DNA of 64,000 nucleotides from Echinicola jeungdonensis (GTDB taxonomy: Bacteria; Bacteroidota; Bacteroidia; Cytophagales; Cyclobacteriaceae): assembly GCF_030409905.1 (NCBI RefSeq), contig NZ_JAUFQT010000001.1, positions 642,001-706,000 on the forward strand, written 5' to 3'. Positions 25,811 to 33,566 of this stretch are shown here, in pieces. Every line of letters begins with the position of its first letter. Within the stretch, counting starts at the first letter, position 1. Under the pieces are notes generated by a model. That model saw only the letters and a list, made by a program, of their open reading frames with translations, was not told the DNA's origin and did not search any database. Made by a program: the position numbers and the translations under genes.

Positions 25811-28201
25811 CTAAGCCGTTTTATAAAGTTCTTGTTCTAATTCCTTTACTGCTTCCAAGTATTTGGCTTTACTGCCAAACTGCTTGATGATTTCTAAGGG
25901 AGAACCATAATCCGTCAATGGTTTTACTTTCAGAATCTCCATACTTTCAATGTTGGTTACACCTTCATCTGCGTACTTATCCAAAAGTGTTTCCAGTACT
26001 TTTCGGGCTTGGTCTCCGTATTTGGTGAAGTAGTCTCGTTTCTTCACATTATTTGCACGTTCTTTTCGCGTCAATGGTGGTTGTTCAAATGCCACATGGC
26101 AAATGAGGTCGAACAAATCCACTTCACGATTAACGGCATCTCTTAAAGCTTCCACCAACACACCTTGGTCTTCCAATTCTTTGATGATCAATTCTTTCTT
26201 GTCTGTACTGTTCCAACGGTTTAGAAAATCATCCAATGAAGCGTATTGGCCTTTGATTAAGTCTTTGGTGTGGTCTTTTAGACTGGTTGTAATCGGTTTG
26301 CCGTTGTTGTCAAAGTACATTTCACGGCTTATCAATACAGAAACATCCACACCATTTACATAGACCTTTTCTCGTGGTTCATGAACTTTATCTGTGGGAG
26401 TTTGCGGTTCAGGGTATCTGATTTCAGTTTCTATTTCAATTTCTTCACCTGATTCTTCATCAATGATGGGCGTGTCAATGTTTTCTTCTTCATCCACAAT
26501 ACCGCTTAAGTCAGTGTCTTCTGAAACTGGTTTTACCCGAATCGGGTCTCCGTCAAAGTCTTTGTCGGCAAAGAGGTCGGTCACATTCCTAAAGTCGAGA
26601 ATGGTGAAATACATTTTCCCAAACTCTTCATTGATTCTGGTTCCTCTCCCCACAATCTGCTTGAATTTGGTCATCGACTTTATTTCAGCATCCAATACAA
26701 TCACTTTGCAGGTCTGAGCATCCACACCTGTGGTCATCAGTTCAGAAGTGGTGGCAATCACAGGATAAGTTTCTTCCGGATTGATGAAGTTGTCCAATTC
26801 ACGTTTTCCTTCATCATTATCTCCTGTAATCTGCATGATGTATTTGTGGTTTTTAGCAACCAGGTCAGCATTGAGATTGGATACAGCCGAACGCATACGT
26901 TCTGCATGGTCAATGTCGGTGCAGAAAACAATGGTTTTGGCAAAACGGTCGTAACCCTTCAAAAACTCGGTTAGTTTTCGGGCAACTGTTTGAGTGCGCT
27001 CTTCAATAACCAAGTTTCTGTCAAAGTCTTTTCGGTTGTAGATGCGGTCTTCAACTTCATTTCCTTTTTTGTCGGTTTTCCCTTGTTCCGGTCGCCAGCC
27101 TTCGGTATCCACATTCAGGTTTACCCGCACTACTCGATAAGGAGCCAAGAAACCATCATCAATTCCCTGCTTCAAGGAATAGGTGTAAATGGGATCTCCG
27201 AAATATTCAATGTTCGAGACTTCTTTGGTTTCTTTGGGTGTAGCGGTCAAGCCGATGTGCGTTGCTTTGTTGAAGTAGCGGAGTATTTCTCGCCAAGCAC
27301 TGTCTTTCTTTGCACTTCCTCTGTGGCACTCGTCAATGACAATGAGGTCGAAAAATTCATGGGAAAACTGTTTGTAGGCATTGGCTTCTTCGTCCGCACC
27401 AGACAAGCCTTGGTACAATGCCAAATACACTTCATAGCTTTTATCAATCATGCGGTGTTTAACCACCGTCATTTTGTCTTTGAAGTGTTTGAAGTCGCCT
27501 CTACGTGTTTGGTCAATCAAGGCGTTTCGGTCGGCCAAAAAGAGGATACGTTTTTTAGTCCCGCTTTTCCAAAGACGGTGAATAATTTGGAAAGCAGTGT
27601 AGGTTTTTCCCGTTCCAGTTGCCATCACAAGCAGGATTCTGTCTTGCCCTTTGGCAATAGCTTCAACAGTTCGGTTTACCGCAATTTGTTGGTAGTATCT
27701 TGGGCTTCTTCCACTCCCGTCAAAGTAGTAGTCTTGTGCAACTACCTTCTCAGCTTCAGGTGTCTCAATGCCCTTGTATTTCTTGTATTTCTGCCAAAGC
27801 TCTTCGGGAGAAGGGAAGTTATCATTGTCAAATTCCGTTTCAATGTTGCCGTCCATTGCGGTTCGGTCATGAAAAACAAATCCATCTCCATTGCTGCTGA
27901 AAACACAAGGAATGTCTAAAATTTGAGCATAGTCCAATGCCTGTTGCATTCCTGCTCTTACAGAATGCTTGTTGTCTTTCGCTTCAACAATAGCAATTGG
28001 AATGTTTGGTTTGTAATAGAGAATATAGTCAGCTCGTTTTCTTGTTCCTCTGGCAGTAAGTTTTCCTCTTACATAGATTTTTCCATCTGTGAAAGACACT
28101 TCTTCGAGTAGCTGAGTATTCTTGTCCCATCCTGCTTTTTCAATCGCAGGTGTGATGAACTTGGTGCATATATCTCTCTCTGATAATGTTTTCTTATTCA
28201 T
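25811..28201 (-). CDS. hsdR: Type I restriction enzyme R subunit HsdR
   Basis: This 796-residue ATP-dependent translocase/nuclease has an N-terminal PD-(D/E)xK nuclease (RADYILYYKPNIPIAIVEAK; about 54-73). The SF2 helicase core follows: Walker A in LLVMATGTGKTYTAFQIIHR, Walker B DLIVIDECHRGSAKK, motif III HIGLTATPKE, motif VI KFKQIVGRGTRINEEFGKMY. The C-terminal domain (about 620-796) contacts HsdM. The length suits the shorter EcoEI-like group. Its start overlaps the XRE regulator by 8 bp. All catalytic motifs look intact. Confidence 0.95.
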   Translation of the reverse strand: MNKKTLSERDICTKFITPAIEKAGWDKNTQLLEEVSFTDGKIYVRGKLTARGTRKRADYILYYKPNIPIAIVEAKDNKHSVRAGMQQALDYAQILDIPCVFSSNGDGFVFHDRTAMDGNIETEFDNDNFPSPEELWQKYKKYKGIETPEAEKVVAQDYYFDGSGRSPRYYQQIAVNRTVEAIAKGQDRILLVMATGTGKTYTAFQIIHRLWKSGTKKRILFLADRNALIDQTRRGDFKHFKDKMTVVKHRMIDKSYEVYLALYQGLSGADEEANAYKQFSHEFFDLIVIDECHRGSAKKDSAWREILRYFNKATHIGLTATPKETKEVSNIEYFGDPIYTYSLKQGIDDGFLAPYRVVRVNLNVDTEGWRPEQGKTDKKGNEVEDRIYNRKDFDRNLVIEERTQTVARKLTEFLKGYDRFAKTIVFCTDIDHAERMRSAVSNLNADLVAKNHKYIMQITGDNDEGKRELDNFINPEETYPVIATTSELMTTGVDAQTCKVIVLDAEIKSMTKFKQIVGRGTRINEEFGKMYFTILDFRNVTDLFADKDFDGDPIRVKPVSEDTDLSGIVDEEENIDTPIIDEESGEEIEIETEIRYPEPQTPTDKVHEPREKVYVNGVDVSVLISREMYFDNNGKPITTSLKDHTKDLIKGQYASLDDFLNRWNSTDKKELIIKELEDQGVLVEALRDAVNREVDLFDLICHVAFEQPPLTRKERANNVKKRDYFTKYGDQARKVLETLLDKYADEGVTNIESMEILKVKPLTDYGSPLEIIKQFGSKAKYLEAVKELEQELYKTA

Positions 28202-28388
28202 GCTCAGATTTGATTAGTTCTTTGGGATCAACGTCAAGAATCTTGGCGATTTCAAAAAGTATTTCAAGTCTCGGTTGTTGTCTGTTCTGCACATAAGAGT
28301 TCACCATGTTGTAACTCTTTCCCAGCTTCTCCGCTAACCAAGTTTGTTTAATTCCTTTTTCTTCAAGCACTTCTTTGATTCGATTCAT
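28194..28388 (-). CDS. XRE-family HTH regulator of the R-M operon
   Basis: This 64-residue protein from the ATG at 28388 (MNRIKEVLEEKGIKQTWLAE) is a compact helix-turn-helix of the XRE/C.-protein type: KQTWLAEKLGKSYNMVNSYV with the recognition helix NMVNSYVQNRQQPRLEILFE. A longer open frame to 28688 adds 100 residues without sequence character, so I reject it. Overlapping hsdR by 8 bp, it probably delays or limits restriction expression like controller proteins. It is the first gene of the defence operon. Confidence 0.8.
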   Translation of the reverse strand: MNRIKEVLEEKGIKQTWLAEKLGKSYNMVNSYVQNRQQPRLEILFEIAKILDVDPKELIKSEHE

Positions 28389-28713
28389 TGCTCTCAAATT
28401 ATTGGCTTCTAAATTACAATTATATCTCAAAATATAAGATATAAAACGAGAATTATTCTTGGTATCGGTGGGTGGGTGATTTGGCTCTTTTGTAAAGCTT
28501 GGGTTGTGGGCTGGCTTGAGCGGCTTTGCAAATGTGCCAAATGCGGGTTGGCAGAGAAATTTTAAAAAATGCGAAGCGGGGGAAATAGAAATCTTGTCAT
28601 TCACTGTCGAATGATAAAAGCACGGTTCAGTCGGTTTGTCTGTCCAGTTGCTCCATATGTTTCTTATTTCAGTTTCACTTCTTATCAATGTTCAGCCTGT
28701 CCTTTTTTGCATG
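28389..28713. other. Leader region upstream of the defence operon
   Basis: About 325 bases without a gene, probably holding the operon promoter. It has GC-richer blocks (GGCTTGAGCGGCTTTGCAAA TGTGCCAAATGCGGGTTGGC) of a kind also found near 20390-20460 beside the other end of cassette E. These look like cassette-associated sequence, but I cannot show pairing. Confidence 0.35.
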
Positions 28714-28722
28714 ACGCACAAC
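28714..28722. repeat. Cassette E end (ACGCACAAC) cut by IS91-like copy 2
   Basis: ACGCACAAC is the complement of the cassette start GTTGTGCGT at 20291. The element begins directly after the AAC, the same register as at copy 1. Confidence 0.7.
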
Positions 28723-28729
28723 GTAAAGT

Positions 28730-28795
28730 GTTTTAAACGCAATCTAGGCAAAAAATAAACTATTTTCTTAAGACTATCAAGATTGCGTTTAAAAC
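28730..28795. repeat. Subterminal hairpin of IS91-like copy 2
   Basis: The same perfect 16-bp inverted repeat as in copy 1 (28730-28745 and 28780-28795). Confidence 0.85.
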
Positions 28796-29005
28796 ATAGT
28801 TGGACGGAGCCGGTGAACTGCTATGGGCATTTGTCTTTCATGGATCTTTTCTTGGCGGGAGTTTTCAGGAGGTTCTTTGGTTTCGCTGTTTAAAGCTTCT
28901 AGTTTGATTGATGGTTTTGCTGGAAAAAGGCATATTTTTCCCTGGGAAACCTTTTCCCTCCAATCTGTTCTTCATGATGTCAATGAACGTCCCGTTTATA
29001 AAGTT

Positions 29006-30181
29006 TCAGGGGCCTTTTTCTTTTGGTGAAGCAATCCCGAACACCATTTTTCCCCGTTTACAGCAGGGGCAAAGGAAGAAGTCCGGGCCCAGTACCTCTT
29101 CAAGTATCTCGTAAGTGGTCAGTCCCTGGTAGAAGGAGATGTACCCTGTCTTTTTCAGCAAGCTGAAGCAGGTTTCCATTTTGGTCCTGCTGTTTGCCGA
29201 GGCCATGATCCCGTAGTACCTGATCTTGTAAAATCCAGAAGGGAGGATGTGCTGCATAAACCTCCTTACAAACTCGTGGCAGCTGAGGCTCATGGTCCTG
29301 TTCCTGTTGTCCCTGTAGTCCTTCCACCTGAAACTGACCGCTTTCCCATCAGTCCATTGGATCCTGCTGTTGCTGATGGCCACGCGGTGGGTATACCTTC
29401 CCAGATAGCTGACCACCTGGTTTGCCCCCCTGAAGGTCTTTTTGATGTAGACATGCCAAAACTTTGCATAGGCTTCCCGCCTGAGAAGCCTTGGGTCGGC
29501 AAACAGTTTTGCCTGCTTTTCCGGTATCCTGAGAAGGTTTCCTTCCAACGCCCTGATAAGTTTTTCCATAAATACGCCCCTGTAAATAGCTGACAGTGCC
29601 TTCACCGGAACAAAGAACTTTTTATGTGCGACGATCCACTCCTGCCCATCGCTGTCCAGTCCCCCGGCAGGAACAAGCATGTGGATATGTGGATGGTAGG
29701 ACAGGGACTGTCCCCATGTATGCAGCACCGCCATACAGCCGCTTTCAACCCCCAGAAAAGCGGGGTTCAGGGCAGCCTTTTTCACTGCGGCCGAAGAGGC
29801 TTCAAACAGGAGCTTGTAACCATACCGCTGGTTGGTATAAAAAAGCGGCCTGAGAAAGTCCGGGACGGTGAACACTACGTGAAAGTACCTCACCGGCAGC
29901 AACCTGCTCCTGAGCTTTTCTACCCATACCTGCTGTTTGATATACTGGCACTTGGGACAATGGCGGTTCCGGCAGCTGTTATAGCTCGTTTTGGTATGGC
30001 CACAGCTGTCACATGCCAGGGTATGGGAACCCATTTCAGATGTCCTGCAGGAAATGATGTCCAGATAGGCCTTGTACTGGGCGGTACACGGGCTGTTTCC
30101 TGAAAGAAAGGATTCTTTCTGCCCCAGAAGGATATCGGAAAGTTCTACCCCGCTGTTCCTCTTGTTAAGGATATCCATCAC
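29006..30181 (-). CDS. IS91-family (HUH/Y2) transposase, copy 2
   Basis: Identical in protein sequence to the copy at 18052-19227 (391 residues, zinc motif, HUH in YHPHIHMLVP, Y-x3-Y in YLGRY). One silent base difference at 29627. It starts within the recombinase stop (ATGA). Confidence 0.95.
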   Translation of the reverse strand: MMDILNKRNSGVELSDILLGQKESFLSGNSPCTAQYKAYLDIISCRTSEMGSHTLACDSCGHTKTSYNSCRNRHCPKCQYIKQQVWVEKLRSRLLPVRYFHVVFTVPDFLRPLFYTNQRYGYKLLFEASSAAVKKAALNPAFLGVESGCMAVLHTWGQSLSYHPHIHMLVPAGGLDSDGQEWIVAHKKFFVPVKALSAIYRGVFMEKLIRALEGNLLRIPEKQAKLFADPRLLRREAYAKFWHVYIKKTFRGANQVVSYLGRYTHRVAISNSRIQWTDGKAVSFRWKDYRDNRNRTMSLSCHEFVRRFMQHILPSGFYKIRYYGIMASANSRTKMETCFSLLKKTGYISFYQGLTTYEILEEVLGPDFFLCPCCKRGKMVFGIASPKEKGP

Positions 30182-30987
30182 AGCTCGTCCAGGGGACTTT
30201 TGATCTGTGCCGGATTCAAGTTGGTCACATGCAGGTAAACCGTAGTGGTCCTGAGGGATTTGTGGCCCAACAGCTCCTGGATTAACCTGACATTGGTTCC
30301 CTGCTCAAGAAGGTGCGTGGCAAAGGAGTGGCGAAGGGTATGGAAAGAAGCATGCTTTGTTACCCCTGCGCATTCCATGGCTTTTTTTAAAACGCACTGT
30401 GCACTCTTTTCACTGTAGGGTTTGCCAGGTGTCCGGCCTTCGAAAAGATAGGTTTTGGGCCGGTAGTACCTGTAGTATTCCCGGAGCCTTTCCAACAGCC
30501 CTTTTGGCAGCAGGGTATACCTGTCCTTATATCCCTTTCCTCCCCTTACTTTCAGCTGCATCCTGTCACTGTCGATATCACAGGGCTTCAGGCTGATCAC
30601 CTCGTTCAGCCTCAGACCGGAGGCGTAGGTGAGGGCCAGCAGGCAATAATGCTTTCTGTTCCTTATGGAGTTCAGTATAAGGGATATCTCCTCTTTCGAA
30701 AAAACAGAAGGGAGGAGTTGGGGCCGTCTGGGCCGCTTGATTCTTACCGGATCCCAGCTCCTGCCCAGGACATCTTTGAAAAGTATTTTGAACGCACTGA
30801 TGGTCTGATTCACCCCTGAAGGGGACATTTTGTTGACTTCGACCTTATGGAAAAGGTATTCCTTTAACTTACCAATACTGATCTGTTCGGGGATCTTTCC
30901 AAAATGTTTGGAAACTGCCGATACAAGGCTGATGTAGGTACTGATGGTCCTGGGGGAATAGTTCCTGACCAACATTTCCTCATACAT
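30178..30987 (-). CDS. Tyrosine recombinase of IS91-like element, copy 2
   Basis: This 269-residue protein is identical to the copy at 19224-20033 except for His to Tyr in GRTPGKP(H/Y)SEKSAQ (base 30417), which is outside the catalytic residues R-K-HxxR-H-Y. Confidence 0.93.
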   Translation of the reverse strand: MYEEMLVRNYSPRTISTYISLVSAVSKHFGKIPEQISIGKLKEYLFHKVEVNKMSPSGVNQTISAFKILFKDVLGRSWDPVRIKRPRRPQLLPSVFSKEEISLILNSIRNRKHYCLLALTYASGLRLNEVISLKPCDIDSDRMQLKVRGGKGYKDRYTLLPKGLLERLREYYRYYRPKTYLFEGRTPGKPYSEKSAQCVLKKAMECAGVTKHASFHTLRHSFATHLLEQGTNVRLIQELLGHKSLRTTTVYLHVTNLNPAQIKSPLDEL

Positions 30988-31123
30988 CCGTTGACGAAGA
31001 CTTTTTTTTCCATGATGTTATTTATTTAATGGTAAAACATGGAGTGAATTTAGGGTAAATCACTGAAAATAAATTGGTTAACTGTTCAAAATCAAATAGC
31101 TACCGACGTAGGAGGTTTTGTTC

Positions 31124-31202
31124 AACTTGTATATATGTAAACTAAAGGTATACAAATCCAACAACCCTTCGTTGGGTTTGTATACCTTTTGGTAATTTTA
31201 TT
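31124..31202. promoter_or_regulatory. Candidate attI and integrase terminator
   Basis: These are the 79 bases between the integrase stop and IS91-like copy 2. A strong hairpin (arms 31144-31162 and 31171-31189, one mismatch, GGTATACAAA / TTTGTATACC) can end integrase transcription. Read on the minus strand and with the IS removed, the sequence runs ...TATACAAG-TTGTGCGT into cassette E. That gives an AAG|TT crossover context like the attI|cassette joint of integrons. The attI call is inference from position. Confidence 0.4.
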
Positions 31203-32309
31203 TTATAGGTCATCGAATGGTGATTTAACCCTCCTTATACTGTTATCGGATACATGTGTATAAATTTCTGTAGTCCTGCTACTATTATGACCTAATATTT
31301 CTTGAATATAACGGAGGTCCGTGCCATTTTCCAAAAGATGGGTAGCAAATGAATGTCTTAACCAATGAAGGGTCACTGGTTTTGTTATCCCCGTTTTCCT
31401 TAAGGCTGATTTCATTATTTTCTGCAAACTTCCTTCACTATATTTTGTATTTGATTTCCCCCCTTCAAACAAATAAATGTTTGGACGCTCAGATTTGTAA
31501 TATTGCCTCAACAACCCCACAATCTTTTCCGACAATGGTACTACCCTGTCCTTCTTCCCCTTGGACTGTCTGACAATCAGTAGCCCTCTTTTGGAATCCA
31601 CATCGGAAATTTTAAGATTCAACAATTCACTTCTCCTAAGGCCACAGGCATATACCAAAGACAACATCGTCCTATGTTTTACATTCTTGTGTACCTCCAA
31701 AATCCTTTTCACCTCTTCTTTGCTCAATACATTTGGCAATAATTTCTCCTTCCTGGGCCTGTGAATGATTTCTGGATCCAATTTCCTGTTTTCCCGAATG
31801 CTAAAAAATAATTTCACCGCATTGATTACCTGGCTTTGAAAGGATATCGAATATTGCCTGGCGATGATGTATTCTTTATGGAATTTTTCCAGATCTTCAT
31901 TTTTTATCTCCTCCAAAGACTTGTTTTCCAAAAACCTGAAAAACAGGATCAGCCCTCCTATGTAGGTATTAATCGTGCTTTCACTGTACCGCTTATTCCG
32001 CATCCAATCCTCAAATTCCAAAATTTCTTTTTTCAGTTTTTCTGAAATTGGAGGCAGTTGGGCAGGCATCTCGGTTTTGTCTAGCTTCCGAAACCTGGAA
32101 TAATCCAACCAGACTTTTCCCTTAAAATAAGAAAGCAGCCGTTCAATAATATCGTCAGAATAAGGTACCCACCAGACTTTTTCCTGAATATCCCATTGAC
32201 ATTCCGGGAAAGATTTCACTGTCTCTTTTAGCTCAAAATCATACGGGAACTCCAGCTTGACGACGGGAACCTTCCCAAAAAATCCGTTCTTTAAAACAAT
32301 GCTTTTCAT
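31203..32309 (-). CDS. Tyrosine recombinase, candidate integrase of the cassette array
   Basis: A 368-residue protein from the ATG at 32309 (MKSIVLKNGFFGKVPVVKLE); the frame open to 32411 adds 34 residues with no domain. An N-terminal extension of about 75 residues (FELKETVKSFPECQWDIQEK VWWVPY) precedes a core-binding domain (RYSESTINTYIGGLILFFRF). The catalytic domain has Arg in YACGLRRSELLNL, Lys in VRQSKGKKDRVVPL, HxxR in TLHWLRHSFATHLLENGTDL, LGHNSSRTTEIYTH with Tyr, and the tail VKSPFDDL, which resembles the IntI1 tail VRSPLDAL. Between the Lys motif and HxxR it has no IntI-specific insertion. It lies exactly at the proximal end of the array and on the same strand as the cassettes. It is about 35-40% like the IS-borne recombinase by eye, so an IS origin is an alternative. 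Confidence 0.85.
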   Translation of the reverse strand: MKSIVLKNGFFGKVPVVKLEFPYDFELKETVKSFPECQWDIQEKVWWVPYSDDIIERLLSYFKGKVWLDYSRFRKLDKTEMPAQLPPISEKLKKEILEFEDWMRNKRYSESTINTYIGGLILFFRFLENKSLEEIKNEDLEKFHKEYIIARQYSISFQSQVINAVKLFFSIRENRKLDPEIIHRPRKEKLLPNVLSKEEVKRILEVHKNVKHRTMLSLVYACGLRRSELLNLKISDVDSKRGLLIVRQSKGKKDRVVPLSEKIVGLLRQYYKSERPNIYLFEGGKSNTKYSEGSLQKIMKSALRKTGITKPVTLHWLRHSFATHLLENGTDLRYIQEILGHNSSRTTEIYTHVSDNSIRRVKSPFDDL

Positions 32310-32953
32310 AATCCTAAAAATACCTTTCCAAAATAGGTGTTTTATACCAGCAAGGCAATTATTCTTTAAAGATATTTTGATTGATTTCGTCCAAAAAAGC
32401 CCCTGGGGCAATAATTATCCCTATTGATTTGAAGTGCATTTTTGTATGCATTTTGCCCTTTGACTAAAAACCGGGCCCTGGTTAATCCCCTCTTTTAAAA
32501 GCCATTGCTAATTCCGGACACCATCTGTCCAACACCATTTTTACGGTTTTCAAAATCCAGTTTTAGGAAAAAAGGTTTGGGTAAAATCACAGACTATAAA
32601 AAATGCTGTTTCAAAATTGCAAATTTTGCAAAAAGTCATAAATTCAGTATAAAATAACAAACAAAAAAAGAATTACCAGCAAGGAGTTACATCAACACCT
32701 TAAGTTTTATGGTAGCAACTAAAATATTGGTAAAGGGCAATAGATTACCTTGACCCTTTTATATTTCCCAAACGCTATTAAGAAGCATCCTTACGGGCAC
32801 CTTCAATACCATTATGGCAAGGAAGCCAAAGATTCTTACCAAGTCGAAAGATAAAAATTAAACCAAGAGGTTTAAAGTAGGGCGCGCACTATTTAAAACA
32901 ACTGGATATCAGCCCTTTACATATATTCACTTTTCCCTATTAAACACCAAACT
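32310..32953. other. Boundary between array and chromosomal backbone
   Basis: No gene is seen. The segment is AT-rich with TTGCAAATTTTGCAA near 32617-32631 (palindrome-like) and short protein-like scraps near 32780-32850 that are not an ORF. It should hold the integrase promoter and that of the 32954 gene. Confidence 0.4.
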
Positions 32954-33559
32954 ATGGATCCTATTTCAATTGGCATAACTGTTGGCACAGCGGTGGTGTC
33001 ACATTTAACAAAGGCCATCATGAAGAAGGCTGCAGACCCCGAAAAAGTGGCCAACGGGGTTAATTGGGTTTTCTCCGCCGTTTCCAACTTCTTAAAAATC
33101 CGTAAAAAAGAACAGGGGGTGAATACCCCTGCTCCTTTACCCCCTGAACCGGAAGCAGAACATGGGGAACTACCTGCAGAAATTGATGATCTGGAGGTGG
33201 AAGCCAAATCAACCGCAGTTAATGCCATTGCCAAAAAACTGGAACAGGAGGAGGCAATTCCCCTAGAAAAGGGAGTACCCTTGTTGGACCTAAAAGATTT
33301 TGAGATGGACCAATTGGCCTCGGAAACAGAAAGCCTTTTGAAGCAAATCAGTACCTACCTGAACAACCTTCACTTTGAAGAGGAAAAAGCCGCACAATTT
33401 GGCGGAGTTACCTTTGCCCCTCCAATTGTGATGAATACAATCCGAATTCAACAGCAGGAGGTTGCCAAACGGGTGGTTCGTTTGAATCAGTGCATGCAAA
33501 AAGCCTACGGGGTAGCTGCACCTGATTTGGAAGTGCTTATTGCAGCAAGCCAGAACTGA
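32954..33559 (+). CDS. Hypothetical protein, first of a two-gene unit
   Basis: A 201-residue protein of unknown function. The N-terminus MDPISIGITVGTAVVSHLTK AIMKKAADPEK is an amphipathic/hydrophobic helix pair similar in style to N-terminal effector-associated domains of conflict systems. A Pro/Glu-rich linker (about 58-75) follows, then helices (DFEMDQLASETESLLKQIST, VVRLNQCMQKAYGVAAPDLE). No catalytic residues are evident. The next gene starts 8 bp downstream, so they are an operon. It abuts the array but uses the opposite strand. Confidence 0.65.
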   Translation: MDPISIGITVGTAVVSHLTKAIMKKAADPEKVANGVNWVFSAVSNFLKIRKKEQGVNTPAPLPPEPEAEHGELPAEIDDLEVEAKSTAVNAIAKKLEQEEAIPLEKGVPLLDLKDFEMDQLASETESLLKQISTYLNNLHFEEEKAAQFGGVTFAPPIVMNTIRIQQQEVAKRVVRLNQCMQKAYGVAAPDLEVLIAASQN

Positions 33560-33566
33560 CTTTAAA

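Larger units (their letters stand above)
20291..28722 (-). mobile_element. Putative 8.4-kb cassette E: type I R-M, phosphoribosyltransferase and reverse transcriptase
   Basis: Bounded by GTTGTGCGT (20291-20299) and ACGCACAAC (28714-28722), a 9-base inverted match. All genes point the same way (XRE, HsdR, PRTase, HsdM, HsdS, RT), which is the orientation of the other cassettes. It is far longer than usual cassettes, so it could instead be a defence island that entered an existing cassette. IS91-like copy 2 starts at the base after its right end. Confidence 0.6.
28723..31123 (-). mobile_element. IS91-like element with tyrosine recombinase, copy 2
   Basis: The second 2.4-kb copy, in the same orientation as copy 1 and differing at two bases that I could find. 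Left junction CACAAC|GTAAAG, right junction GTTC|AACTTGT. Together with copy 1 it brackets cassette E, so the 13.4-kb interval 17769-31123 also has the shape of a composite transposon. Confidence 0.9.

Noticed and set aside
26990..27919. 309-codon plus-strand ORF inside hsdR
   Set aside because: It lies opposite the helicase domain of hsdR, whose motifs are all intact; it is an antisense shadow.
28389..28688. N-terminal 100-residue extension of the XRE regulator
   Set aside because: Compositionally odd and out of family; the ATG at 28388 gives the complete HTH protein and normal length.
17769..31123. A simple composite transposon (IS91-like copies bracketing the R-M/RT genes)
   Set aside because: The bracketed genes have their own cassette-type matched ends inside the IS copies, and IS91-type elements do not usually move as paired composites. 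Kept only as an alternative.
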